Shown in pieces: positions 7,478 to 14,063 of a DNA stretch of 17,097 nucleotides. This DNA is from Candidatus Bathyarchaeota archaeon. GTDB lineage: Archaea; Thermoproteota; Bathyarchaeia; Bathyarchaeales; DTEX01. The stretch covers positions 1 through 17,097 of the forward strand of contig JAGGUU010000106.1 in NCBI GenBank assembly GCA_021158305.1, read 5' to 3'. Position 1 is the stretch's first letter; each line of letters begins with the position of its first letter. The position numbers and the translations under genes are program-made. Under the pieces are notes generated by a model. It saw nothing but the letters and a program-made list of their open reading frames with translations. It searched no databases and was not told the origin of the DNA.

Positions 7478-8374
7478 TCATTCAGCGCTTATGAAAGAAG
7501 ACGCATTCTCGCGGATAAGCATTGCTTTAATGTACGCCTCAATCTCGCCGGAATATCCTAGATCTTTAGCTCTCTTTTTCGTGTATCCCTTCCTTCTAGC
7601 AAGCTTGCCTATAGCCTTATGGATCCCCGAACTATATTGGAAAGCCTTCTTTCTCCTCATTGCCGCTAATCTAGGAACTCCGATCTTCAAAGCGGCTTCC
7701 CGTAACACATGCTTTCTCAGCTCGTCATCCTCTCCACTAATCTTGTATCGTAGCGGTATATTTAATGCGAATTTCACGAATCTCTCGGAAAGGAATGGGG
7801 ATTCATAATTCACGTTCCACAATGCTGCAACTTTATCTATCTCTGCCTTATCTTTCCTAGCAGTCTCGATTAGAACTTTCATGATCTCCGTAGCCTTTTT
7901 CTCATCGCTCGAATACCTACGATACAGGTCGTATCCACAAAACAGTTCATCTAGCCCATTTGCAGATACAACTGTTCGGATACCATGTTCAGAGGCAATC
8001 TTGAATACAAAATAGAAGCATATTGCAAGTTCCAAAAGAACCAGCCTATCAAACTTCACGATCTTAAGAGTAGAGGCCATTCCCTCCTCGAGATCCTCTA
8101 GAGATAAGACCTTGTAGAGCAGTGGTAGTCGTAGCTTCCTAGAGACCTTTTTAGAGATCTCAATATCTCTCATACTTGAAAAACCAATGGTTATAAGGGT
8201 AACTTTCTTTCCTAAATCTCTGCATGAAACCGCGAGTATTGAGCTGTCGACTCCGCCGGAGAAGGATACTCCCAACTCATCTACGCTGATGCTCTCCGCA
8301 GCTCCGCGTATCTTCTCCGTAAGACTTTCAACAATGCTGACGTTTCTCAGCTTATAGGCCTCCCCAATGACCAT
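7478..8374 (-). CDS. Asparagine-synthase-type PP-loop enzyme without glutaminase domain
   Basis: 298 aa corresponding to only the C-terminal synthetase half of AsnB. The ATP-pyrophosphatase P-loop SFSGGVDSS (37-45) is complete. The later blocks SANGLDELFCGYDLYRRY (137-154), YESPFLSERFVKFALNIP (190-207) and KHVLREAA (221-228) are typical of asparagine synthetase B. The N-terminal Ntn glutaminase domain with its catalytic Cys2 is absent, and the ORF begins with a short helical leader, not a truncated domain, so it probably uses ammonia or another nucleophile. It activates a carboxylate by adenylation; the substrate is unknown. The ATG at 8374 lies about 25-30 bases from GGGTTTATGAGC on the minus strand, a possible TATA box, implying a near-leaderless message. 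It diverges from queT, but a functional link is unproven. Confidence 0.85.
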   Translation of the reverse strand: MVIGEAYKLRNVSIVESLTEKIRGAAESISVDELGVSFSGGVDSSILAVSCRDLGKKVTLITIGFSSMRDIEISKKVSRKLRLPLLYKVLSLEDLEEGMASTLKIVKFDRLVLLELAICFYFVFKIASEHGIRTVVSANGLDELFCGYDLYRRYSSDEKKATEIMKVLIETARKDKAEIDKVAALWNVNYESPFLSERFVKFALNIPLRYKISGEDDELRKHVLREAALKIGVPRLAAMRRKKAFQYSSGIHKAIGKLARRKGYTKKRAKDLGYSGEIEAYIKAMLIRENASSFISAE

Positions 8375-8420
8375 TAAGAACTAATCGATCTAGGGGCTCA
8401 TAAACCCTTCACTTACAAAA

Positions 8421-8429
8421 GGCTTATTA
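8421..8429 (+). promoter_or_regulatory. Putative queT promoter (BRE/TATA-like)
   Basis: AAAAGGCTTATTAG (8417-8430) resembles a purine-rich BRE followed by a weak TATA element. Initiation about 25 bases downstream (near 8448-8454) would place the inverted repeat at the very 5' end of the queT message. A competing TATA-like CATATAAA at 8493-8500, embedded in the repeat, would instead give a start near 8522 and remove the Shine-Dalgarno. Confidence 0.35.
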
Positions 8430-8454
8430 GGCACTTGTCAGAGTTCTCCATCCC

Positions 8455-8518
8455 ATATGGCGGGTGAGTGGGGGCACCTCCACCCGTTCCGCCATATAAA
8501 CCCCGGGATAGGAGGTGA
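8455..8518 (+). promoter_or_regulatory. queT leader: inverted repeat with anti-Shine-Dalgarno (candidate riboswitch)
   Basis: ATATGGCGG (8455-8463) and CCGCCATAT (8489-8497) pair perfectly over 9 bp. Inside, GTGGGG (8468-8473) pairs with CCTCCAC (8478-8483), one pair being G-U, around a GCAC loop. The segment CACCTCC (8475-8481), held in this hairpin, is also an exact 7-base complement of the queT Shine-Dalgarno GGAGGTG (8511-8517). A third pairing, CGGGTG/CACCCG (8461-8466/8481-8486), competes with the outer stem. Mutually exclusive pairings that free or hide the ribosome-binding site are the hallmark of translational switches. It does not match a preQ1 class I or II fold that I can recognise. 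A palindromic DNA operator is the main alternative. Confidence 0.55.
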
Positions 8519-8526
8519 CAAAGTAT

Positions 8527-9081
8527 ATGAATCCGAAAGAAATCAGCTTAGGCGCCATTTTCACTGGCCTATACGCTGTTCTTCTGATCTTTCTGGCACC
8601 AATCTCCTTTGGGCCTGTTCAGCTACGGGTGGCAGACTGTCTACTTCCGCTCGCTGCATTGCTCGGATGGCCCGTGATATGGGGAGTAACCCTTGGATGT
8701 CTCGTCGGAAACGCAATTGGAGGAATGATGGCGTTCAGTGTTGTGAACCCTATAGATGTAATCTTCGGCTCAGTAGCGAATCTGATAGCTACGTACGTGA
8801 TCTTTAAATTGAGGAAACGCTGCCTTCTAGGATGCATTATCGGATCGATAATAGTTGGAGTGATCGTTGGAGGATATCTTTGGCTATTTCTACCAGCCCC
8901 TAGCATCATCGGGCTTTCCCTTCCAGCATGGGCTGCAATGATCATAAGCATAACTGTAAGTAGCTTGGTTGCCATCGCTATAATTGGTTATGCACTGTTC
9001 TTAGCGTTAACTCGGTCGAGCGTCATCAAGCTGATTAGATCCATGGGATTAAAAATCTATTGTTCAGAGGAAACGGCTTAG
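8527..9081 (+). CDS. queT: QueT-family transporter (queuosine/archaeosine precursor uptake)
   Basis: 184 aa hydrophobic protein with about five to six membrane spans, of the QueT (DUF988/COG4708) family. These are substrate-binding S components of energy-coupling-factor transporters thought to import deazapurine precursors (preQ0/preQ1 or queuine). Family features visible are FGPVQLRVADCLLPLAALLGW (about residues 32-52), LGCLVGNAIGG (57-67) and NPIDVIFGSVANLIATY (76-92). In an archaeon the precursor would feed archaeosine at tRNA position 15. An in-frame GTG at 8515 lies inside the Shine-Dalgarno GGAGGTGA (8511-8518); the ATG at 8527 follows it by 8 bases, so I chose 8527. No ECF ATPase or T component is in the window. 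The last 18 bases overlap the convergent DUF362 gene. Confidence 0.85.
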   Translation: MNPKEISLGAIFTGLYAVLLIFLAPISFGPVQLRVADCLLPLAALLGWPVIWGVTLGCLVGNAIGGMMAFSVVNPIDVIFGSVANLIATYVIFKLRKRCLLGCIIGSIIVGVIVGGYLWLFLPAPSIIGLSLPAWAAMIISITVSSLVAIAIIGYALFLALTRSSVIKLIRSMGLKIYCSEETA

Positions 9082-9978
9082 CAAACCAGAACGCTGATTC
9101 TCAGCTTTCCAGTCAAGCATTCTGCGGTAGTTTGGATGGGGCTTAAACTTCCTAACAAGGCTCTCTATAGACTCGCCTACTATCTGAATCTTTTCTAGTT
9201 CTGCAACGCCTACTCCCCATGTATTGAGGTGATATAAGTAGCCTATATCTAGAGGATCAAAACCCATAATCTTGCACATGACAGCATCTAAAGAAACCGG
9301 ATGGGTGCTTGCCGCTGCAACTCTCAATTCAACAGGGTCTCCAGAGACGGGTCCTCTTCCCTCCATGCCCACGAAGCCATCTATAACCGCCAAGCTCGGC
9401 ATTACATGTCTCGCTAACATCGCTATGTTAAGGTTTATTGCCTTACATCCCTGATGGATCTTTGATTTTTCTCCATCGACAAGCCCTCCAACAACCACAT
9501 TTTTTATTGAAAGGGTGACGATGACGGAATCGTGAGTCTTTGGGAGAGCGACCGAAACCCGATAATCACTTTCAAGAAGCGTCTTTGACATTCTAAACTT
9601 TATGGGTTTCATTCTCGAGTTGACCCCTTCAAGCTCAACATAGTCATCCTCATTAAGGTCTATGAATTCTAAATCGTACTCTCTTTGAAGCGCTAGATAG
9701 CCGAAGTTTTTCAGACCATTTATAAGGGGGGAGGCAGCAGGTCCCTCACCTATAATTATCTTTCCTGAATGATACTTCGATATTACGTCTAAAACGGCTT
9801 TTACGGCGTCTACATGCGTCGCTGCTAGCTGTCTACTTGTTGATACAAAATTCGGCTTTACAAGCACGTTCTTCTTTCCTTTGAGACCTTCTTCGATCTC
9901 GTCCTCGATCAGCTTGAGAGCTCTATATACTCCATCGTAGTGGCTCTTAGATCTGGTTACGGCGACTCTCGGCTTCAT
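9064..9978 (-). CDS. DUF362 domain protein
   Basis: 304 aa soluble protein filled by a DUF362 domain. Blocks seen are GKKNVLVKPNFVS (about 34-46), GKIIIGEGPAAS (72-83), VSVALPKTHDSVIVTLSIKNVVVGG (about 141-165), and a C-terminal SLDAVMCKIMGF segment that recalls the family's DAV motif. Some DUF362 proteins carry an added ferredoxin domain; this one has no CxxCxxC motif, so it is the short form. The biochemical function of the family is not established. AAATAAATAATG (about 10005-10018 on this strand) is a plausible TATA box giving a short leader. It lies 104 bases downstream of polB on the same strand and overlaps queT tail to tail. Confidence 0.85.
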   Translation of the reverse strand: MKPRVAVTRSKSHYDGVYRALKLIEDEIEEGLKGKKNVLVKPNFVSTSRQLAATHVDAVKAVLDVISKYHSGKIIIGEGPAASPLINGLKNFGYLALQREYDLEFIDLNEDDYVELEGVNSRMKPIKFRMSKTLLESDYRVSVALPKTHDSVIVTLSIKNVVVGGLVDGEKSKIHQGCKAINLNIAMLARHVMPSLAVIDGFVGMEGRGPVSGDPVELRVAAASTHPVSLDAVMCKIMGFDPLDIGYLYHLNTWGVGVAELEKIQIVGESIESLVRKFKPHPNYRRMLDWKAENQRSGLLSRFL

Positions 9979-10004
9979 AATGATCTAGATGAAATCTCCA
10001 TTCG

Positions 10005-10018
10005 CATTATTTATTTTT
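10005..10018 (-). promoter_or_regulatory. Putative TATA box for the DUF362 gene
   Basis: On the minus strand GAAAAAATAAATAATGCG is centred about 33 bases before the DUF362 start codon, giving a predicted leader of only a few bases. Consistent with the near-leaderless style of the window. Pattern only. Confidence 0.4.
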
Positions 10019-10082
10019 TCTAATTCTCAAAATGAGGAGATAACGATCTGGTTTGTTTAGTGTTGAAAATTAGCAGATAAGA

Positions 10083-12770
10083 TCACATGAACTGTTCAAG
10101 TCTGGTTAAACCGATTATTTTCTCGAAGTCTAGTCCCAGAGCATCAAGTATCTGATCGAAGGTGGATTGTAAATATGCGATGTACTTATCAGCGTCTATC
10201 TCCTCATCTGACGCTAACTCAACGGGTTTGACGTATGGATCCTTAGTCACCTTCACAAATCTTATGAGATCTCCGGCCTTAATCTCGACTCCTCTCTTCT
10301 CTAATAAGCGGGCCGCCTTAACATGTTGAGGAGTTGTCTTTGTGTATGTTTCCGGAGACTTACCTAGAACAACTTCGAAGGCTAAGTCGTTTATGTCTTC
10401 CCATTCGCGCCGTTTAAGCTTGTAGTAGCATTCCTGAACTATCTTCTTTATGTCCTCCTTAGCCTCCTCGAACTCTGCTGGGCTTTCAACCTTGGCGAGT
10501 CTCTTCTCTAACTCGTCGAAGTATCTCTTGATAAATCTGGGGATATGCCTCTTCTTGCCTGTTAATCCTTTAACATCTACGCTTCCGTCTTCGAATACTC
10601 CTAAATAGTTCTTCTTTCTGGAGCTTAAAACGGCGTAGCGATATACTTTGTCAACGTCGAGCTCCATGCCAAGGGTCTTCTCAGCCCATTCCGCAAGCAT
10701 CTTTATCTGCTCTGGGGATGGATTCTTAAGGAAGATGCTGTCTGTGTCTCCGTAGAGAACCTGGATTCCGAGCTCTTCTGCTTTTCTAATAGTTTGGGTT
10801 ATAACCTCCCTTCCTATGGCGGCTGTGGCTTCGGCTACTGGGGGACAGTATAGATCGAATGTTTCAGCCCCGAAGACTCCATAGGAAGCGTTGAGTATAA
10901 CCTTCAGCGCTCTTTGTATGACATCGTACCAGTTTCTCTTGGCTTCTGGAAGAGATTTGTCCTTTGATCTAGGTTTGTACCAGTAGACTCTGAGGTCCCT
11001 AAGTGATCCTATTAAAGCGCTTTCAAGAGCTCTCTGCTTAGTGCATATCCAATGGTCTGTTCCTGGAACGATGTTTCTTCTACATTCCTCATGTGGACAT
11101 CGGATGGACTGGTAGCCGAGGTTATAAACCTTTATTATTGAGGGGTATAGGCTTTGAAAGTCCATGACCGCCACGTTGAAGTGTACTCCGGGAACCGGGT
11201 GAACTACTATTGCTCCCTTATACTTCTTTCCTTTAATTATTGCCTTAGTCGTGGTTTTACCTTTAACCGCGATTATATCCTCTTGATTCGGTATCAGCAT
11301 ATTCTTTCTCCGATGCTCATATTGCATGAAACTTCGGATCCAACGTGAGACTCCTTGGCGGCTTACATCCTCCATCGGCATCTTACTTATGCGTGTTAAG
11401 ACTAGAAGGAGCTTCATAACCAAGTCGTCATTGTAGGAAGTTAATTCTAGGGTTATCTCGGCATCGTTTAGGCAGTACCTAGCAAGCTCAGAATAACTGA
11501 GCTCAGATATTGGCTTTGAGATCTCAATCTTGGACTTTCCGAGAATTGCCGATGCAACTTCATCCAGAGTTACATTACGATATTTCTGAGCGAAAGCATA
11601 GACTTGTATGGATCTATTATAGAAGAACTTGTAGAGATCTATGTGGATACCGTTCCTTAGCAGGTATACTCTGCGTCCTGGGTCTATGGGGATCTCTTCT
11701 CTCCGGAATCCTATCTTCTGTGCTCTGTGATAGAGGTATCTGAGGTCAAAGTCGTCTCCGTTAAACGTTATGACAAAAGGATACTCGTCTAGGGCTTTAA
11801 AGATCTCCGATACTAGGGCTTTTTCATCATTAAAGAATACAACATCAACGTTCGGAGGGAGATCTATCTCTTCGCTTTCTCCTCTCCTGTCTTCTCTTCT
11901 GAGGAGAAGAACTCTCTTTTTACCTTCTGAGTCGACGAGTGAGGCGCATATAATCGGGTATGGAGCCTCCTCAGCGTCTGGAACTCTCGTGGCAATTGGT
12001 GAATAAACCTCAATATCAAGTGCCACCCTTTTCATATCCGCAGCTGGATATTCAAGAAGTCTGATCCATGACTCTAGATATGAGAGGAGATCTTTAGGTT
12101 CATCTTTGAACACCGTTTCAAGTATCTCTTTTATATTCTTCTCAGCCTCTTCATCGACAACAGGGATCAGATCGCCATCCTTCACCATATACAGCATGCC
12201 GGGAAGAAGCTCTCTATCGTAGATGTAGCACTCGTAGTATTTGATCGCAGCCTCCCATACTTTAGGCTCTTTCTCAGATCCGAAGATCCTCGGGTAGTCT
12301 TCTGGGATTATGTCCCTTATGCATCCTCTAGGTCGCCCACCGATCGAAAGCGGATCTTTTGCTATGATCTTTGTCACTTTAATCATTCTGTCGTGAAGGG
12401 CATCGTATTTCTCAACGGTTTCCACATCCTCAAAGCCTGGATGGTCAGCGACTCTTGGAATCTTCCTTACTTCTTCGGGGGTCAAGTTTGTTAGACAATA
12501 TGGCTTATGCCCCGTATTATCATACCATTTGTATATTCTCTTTGATCTAGGGTCGTATAGCTTTATGCATGCTAGATTCGCGTCGCCATCGTATGTTGCT
12601 GAGATGAAGTATGAAGGCGGAAGGTTCTTTGGAGCCCGGGCTCCAAGATCATTACTTTCTTCTCTAAACTTTTTAGCTTCATGTGATTGTTTACCGCTGG
12701 TTTCTTCCAGTTCAGTTTTAACAGATTCATTATCTTTGGGGAAGTAATCATCTAGACGGGAAAGAGTCAT
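10083..12770 (-). CDS. polB: DNA polymerase, family B (replicative, with 3'-5' exonuclease)
   Basis: 895 aa replicative-type polymerase, all active-site motifs present. Exonuclease: LDIEVYSP (D252, E254), TFNGDDFDLRY (N337, D342) and YCLNDAEIT (Y432, D436). Polymerase: motif A VMDFQSLYPSI (D536), motif B KVILNASYGVFG (623-634), motif C LYGDTDSIF (D675, D677). Between motifs A and B, C558, C563 and C576 with nearby histidines (CPHEEC...HWIC) suggest a metal site, as in crenarchaeal B-type enzymes. The extreme N-terminus LSRLDDYF (3-10) resembles a PCNA-interacting motif, followed by about 40 charged, probably disordered residues before the fold begins near 52. No intein. The start at 12770 is supported by GAGG 5 bases upstream. 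Confidence 0.97.
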   Translation of the reverse strand: MTLSRLDDYFPKDNESVKTELEETSGKQSHEAKKFREESNDLGARAPKNLPPSYFISATYDGDANLACIKLYDPRSKRIYKWYDNTGHKPYCLTNLTPEEVRKIPRVADHPGFEDVETVEKYDALHDRMIKVTKIIAKDPLSIGGRPRGCIRDIIPEDYPRIFGSEKEPKVWEAAIKYYECYIYDRELLPGMLYMVKDGDLIPVVDEEAEKNIKEILETVFKDEPKDLLSYLESWIRLLEYPAADMKRVALDIEVYSPIATRVPDAEEAPYPIICASLVDSEGKKRVLLLRREDRRGESEEIDLPPNVDVVFFNDEKALVSEIFKALDEYPFVITFNGDDFDLRYLYHRAQKIGFRREEIPIDPGRRVYLLRNGIHIDLYKFFYNRSIQVYAFAQKYRNVTLDEVASAILGKSKIEISKPISELSYSELARYCLNDAEITLELTSYNDDLVMKLLLVLTRISKMPMEDVSRQGVSRWIRSFMQYEHRRKNMLIPNQEDIIAVKGKTTTKAIIKGKKYKGAIVVHPVPGVHFNVAVMDFQSLYPSIIKVYNLGYQSIRCPHEECRRNIVPGTDHWICTKQRALESALIGSLRDLRVYWYKPRSKDKSLPEAKRNWYDVIQRALKVILNASYGVFGAETFDLYCPPVAEATAAIGREVITQTIRKAEELGIQVLYGDTDSIFLKNPSPEQIKMLAEWAEKTLGMELDVDKVYRYAVLSSRKKNYLGVFEDGSVDVKGLTGKKRHIPRFIKRYFDELEKRLAKVESPAEFEEAKEDIKKIVQECYYKLKRREWEDINDLAFEVVLGKSPETYTKTTPQHVKAARLLEKRGVEIKAGDLIRFVKVTKDPYVKPVELASDEEIDADKYIAYLQSTFDQILDALGLDFEKIIGLTRLEQFM

Positions 12771-12813
12771 ATCGCCTCAGATCCCAGCTATAGATAAAGC
12801 TTAGAGCAGATTT

Positions 12814-12842
12814 AAGGCTTCTTGAAGCATCTGAGAAGCCTT
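12814..12842. repeat. 9-bp perfect inverted repeat between polB and the VTT gene
   Basis: AAGGCTTCT (12814-12822) and AGAAGCCTT (12834-12842) are exact inverted copies separated by 11 bases. They lie in the 140-base divergent intergenic region, about 45-70 bases before the polB start and 70-97 before the VTT start. A TATA-like element for polB (minus-strand GCTTTATCTATAGC, about 12787-12800) lies between the repeat and polB. It could be an operator or a leader hairpin. Confidence 0.5.
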
Positions 12843-12910
12843 TAGATACTCTTTTTAGATGCTTTAATACAAAAGATAAATGTCTACGCTGAGAGGAGTC
12901 CGAAGAACTG

Positions 12911-13564
12911 TTGATCTTAGGGATCCGGTGGGAAGAATCGTCGCAGAGCATAAGTCAATGGCTTGAAAGTTTAGCGTTGCAGTATGGTTACTTAGGAATC
13001 TTCATCATAAGCTTTATTGGATCAGTTTCGGTGGTCTTCCCTATACCATACACGCTTGTGATCTTCTACGTTGGATCCACGCATATGTTCGATCCGCTTT
13101 TCATAGCGCTTTCAGGAGGAGCTGGATCAGCTATTGGAGAGTTCTTTGGATATCTTATGGGCTACTATGGCAGAGCGGTTCTTAGCGAGGAGAGAAAGAG
13201 AAAAATAGATTGTATCATGAGGGTCTTTAATCGATACGGGGCGGTTGCAATATTTGCCTTCGCCTTGACTCCCCTACCAGATGACTTATTATTCATACCA
13301 CTAGGCATGATGCGCTACAGCTTCTTGAAGACCTTCATACCATGCCTTGCCGGAAAAGTTTTGATGTGTCTAATCCTAGCCTATGGTGGCTATCTCTCAA
13401 TCGGGATGATTGAGAGCCTTTTAGGGGAAGAGGGAGGCTACATAGGAACGATAGCCTCCTTCATACTCCTAATAATCATACTCGTGCTAATGCTTAAGGT
13501 GGACTGGGAAAAATTCTTGCCGCTTGAAGAAAAAGACCGAAACGATGAAAAACCGCACTGTTAA
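12911..13564 (+). CDS. DedA/VTT (SNARE-associated) family membrane protein
   Basis: 217 aa integral membrane protein with four to five hydrophobic segments. The VTT-domain pattern is clear: FIGSVSVVFPIPYTLVIFY (about 36-54), GAGSAIGEFFGYLMGYYGR (75-93), an amphipathic linker, then FALTPLPDDLLFIPLGMMRY (about 116-135) and AYGGYL. Re-entrant loops and the proline- and acid-rich PLPDD are typical of DedA proteins, implicated in lipid scrambling and membrane homeostasis. The start is the least certain part: TTG at 12911 is the first usable codon after an in-frame stop, with GAGGAG 12 bases upstream; a second TTG lies near 12980. The tail KEKDRNDEKPHC is charged and presumably cytoplasmic. It diverges from polB and is followed by tRNA-Arg. 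Confidence 0.87.
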   Translation: MILGIRWEESSQSISQWLESLALQYGYLGIFIISFIGSVSVVFPIPYTLVIFYVGSTHMFDPLFIALSGGAGSAIGEFFGYLMGYYGRAVLSEERKRKIDCIMRVFNRYGAVAIFAFALTPLPDDLLFIPLGMMRYSFLKTFIPCLAGKVLMCLILAYGGYLSIGMIESLLGEEGGYIGTIASFILLIIILVLMLKVDWEKFLPLEEKDRNDEKPHC

Positions 13565-13565
13565 A

Positions 13566-13573
13566 GTATATAT
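13566..13573 (+). promoter_or_regulatory. tRNA-Arg promoter
   Basis: AAAGTATATATTCC (13564-13577) has its TATA core at 13567-13573, about 30 bases before the first tRNA base. This is the spacing expected for transcription starting a few bases upstream of the mature 5' end. It begins right after the stop codon of the VTT gene. Confidence 0.6.
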
Positions 13574-13615
13574 TCCAGAATGAGGGAATTAATGGAGAAT
13601 GGGCCCGTGGCGTAG

Positions 13616-13649
13616 ACTACCCCAACCCGAGAATAGGGTGTAGGCGGAG
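13616..13649 (+). other. tRNA-Arg intron 1 (D arm, about 34 nt)
   Basis: The insert interrupts the D loop just after position 15. Its core folds as CTACCCC (13617-13623) with GGG-T-GTAG (13636-13643), one bulged base. A short outer helix of G12-C13645, C11-G13646 and U13-G13644 follows, with three-base bulges AGA (13614-13616) and AGC (13648-13650), a relaxed bulge-helix-bulge. Cutting after the second bulge base on each side gives these limits. A shift of one base to the left yields the same mature RNA, since both junctions have G. Confidence 0.75.
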
Positions 13650-13673
13650 CCTGGATAGCGCGTCGGCCCTCTA

Positions 13674-13687
13674 AGCATTAAGGGGAA
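13674..13687 (+). other. tRNA-Arg intron 2 (position 37/38, 14 nt)
   Basis: Anticodon-loop bases C32-C33-U34-C35 (13668-13671) pair with GGGG (13682-13685), forming the 4-bp central helix. The three-base bulges are UAA (13672-13674) and AAA (13686-13688); the rest is a 7-base loop, so this is a bulge-helix-loop form. Cleavage after the second bulge base on each side releases exactly 14 bases at the canonical 37/38 site and restores a 7-base anticodon loop. Confidence 0.85.
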
Positions 13688-13728
13688 AGCCGGAGATCCT
13701 GGGTTCAAATCCCAGCGGGCCCGCCAAA

Positions 13729-13733
13729 TTTTT
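13729..13733 (+). terminator. T-tract terminator after tRNA-Arg
   Basis: A run of five T bases begins three bases after the encoded CCA, without a preceding hairpin, as expected for archaeal intrinsic termination. Confidence 0.4.
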
Positions 13734-14063
13734 AGGGTCGATCCATACCTCAAGTTCATAGCTAAGCATGGAGGGGGATATAGAGAGTGGATACGGCGCG
13801 AATAAAGATAAGCCTCCCCAGACATGATAGAACCACTTGACGAGCGCCCTCCAACGGGCTTAAACCCGTATACACAACAAGCTATACGATTTCTATAACG
13901 TGTATCCTAACTAGGAATATATGCCATAGCATGAAAAATGATGACGCAACGAAATATTCCTTCCGTTCCATTAAGCATTAACTATCTTACACTTTCTTAT
14001 GTTCTAGCAGATGGATGGGAGGGGATATATAAAGGATACTGAAAGAGACTGTATGCGTATTTT
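13734..14063. other. Intergenic region, about 330 bases, no gene seen
   Basis: This separates tRNA-Arg from the 3' end of the CcdA-like gene. I find no open frame longer than a few tens of codons with coding character. Small features are ACGGG-CTTAAA-CCCGT, a 5-bp inverted repeat near 13854-13869, and a C-box-like ATGATGA at 13938-13944. Otherwise it looks like AT-rich spacer. Confidence 0.6.

Larger units (their letters stand above)
13601..13726 (+). tRNA. tRNA-Arg (anticodon UCU), two introns, CCA encoded
   Basis: Acceptor stem GGGCCCG (13601-13607) pairs perfectly with CGGGCCC (13716-13722); discriminator G and encoded CCA follow. T arm CTGGG-TTCAAAT-CCCAG is perfect. The D stem GCGT (13610-13613) pairs with GCGC (13658-13661) only after removal of about 34 bases. 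The anticodon stem TCGGC (13663-13667) pairs with GCCGG (13689-13693), with U27-G43, and a 7-base loop appears only after removing 14 bases. The mature loop is then CCUCUAA, giving anticodon UCU (13670-13672), so arginine. Position 33 would be C, not the near-universal U. Mature length is 78 including CCA. A short variable region excludes Leu and Ser. A TTTTT tract follows at 13729-13733. Confidence 0.93.

Noticed and set aside
8455..8529. Standard preQ1 class I or class II riboswitch
   Set aside because: I could not fit either consensus (A-rich tail pseudoknot or the class II core); only the alternative-pairing logic is supported.
11154..12747. Several plus-strand frames inside polB
   Set aside because: They are antisense shadows of the well-conserved polymerase frame.
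13589..13825. 78-codon minus-strand frame over the tRNA
   Set aside because: It is the antisense of tRNA-Arg; the cloverleaf explains the region.
13854..13869. ACGGG/CCCGT short inverted repeat as a terminator
   Set aside because: Only 5 bp with no following T tract, and it is distant from any 3' end on either strand.
13938..13944. C-box-like ATGATGA suggesting a C/D box guide RNA
   Set aside because: The nearest CTGA D box is about 100 bases downstream and no C'/D' pair is seen, so a guide RNA is not supported.
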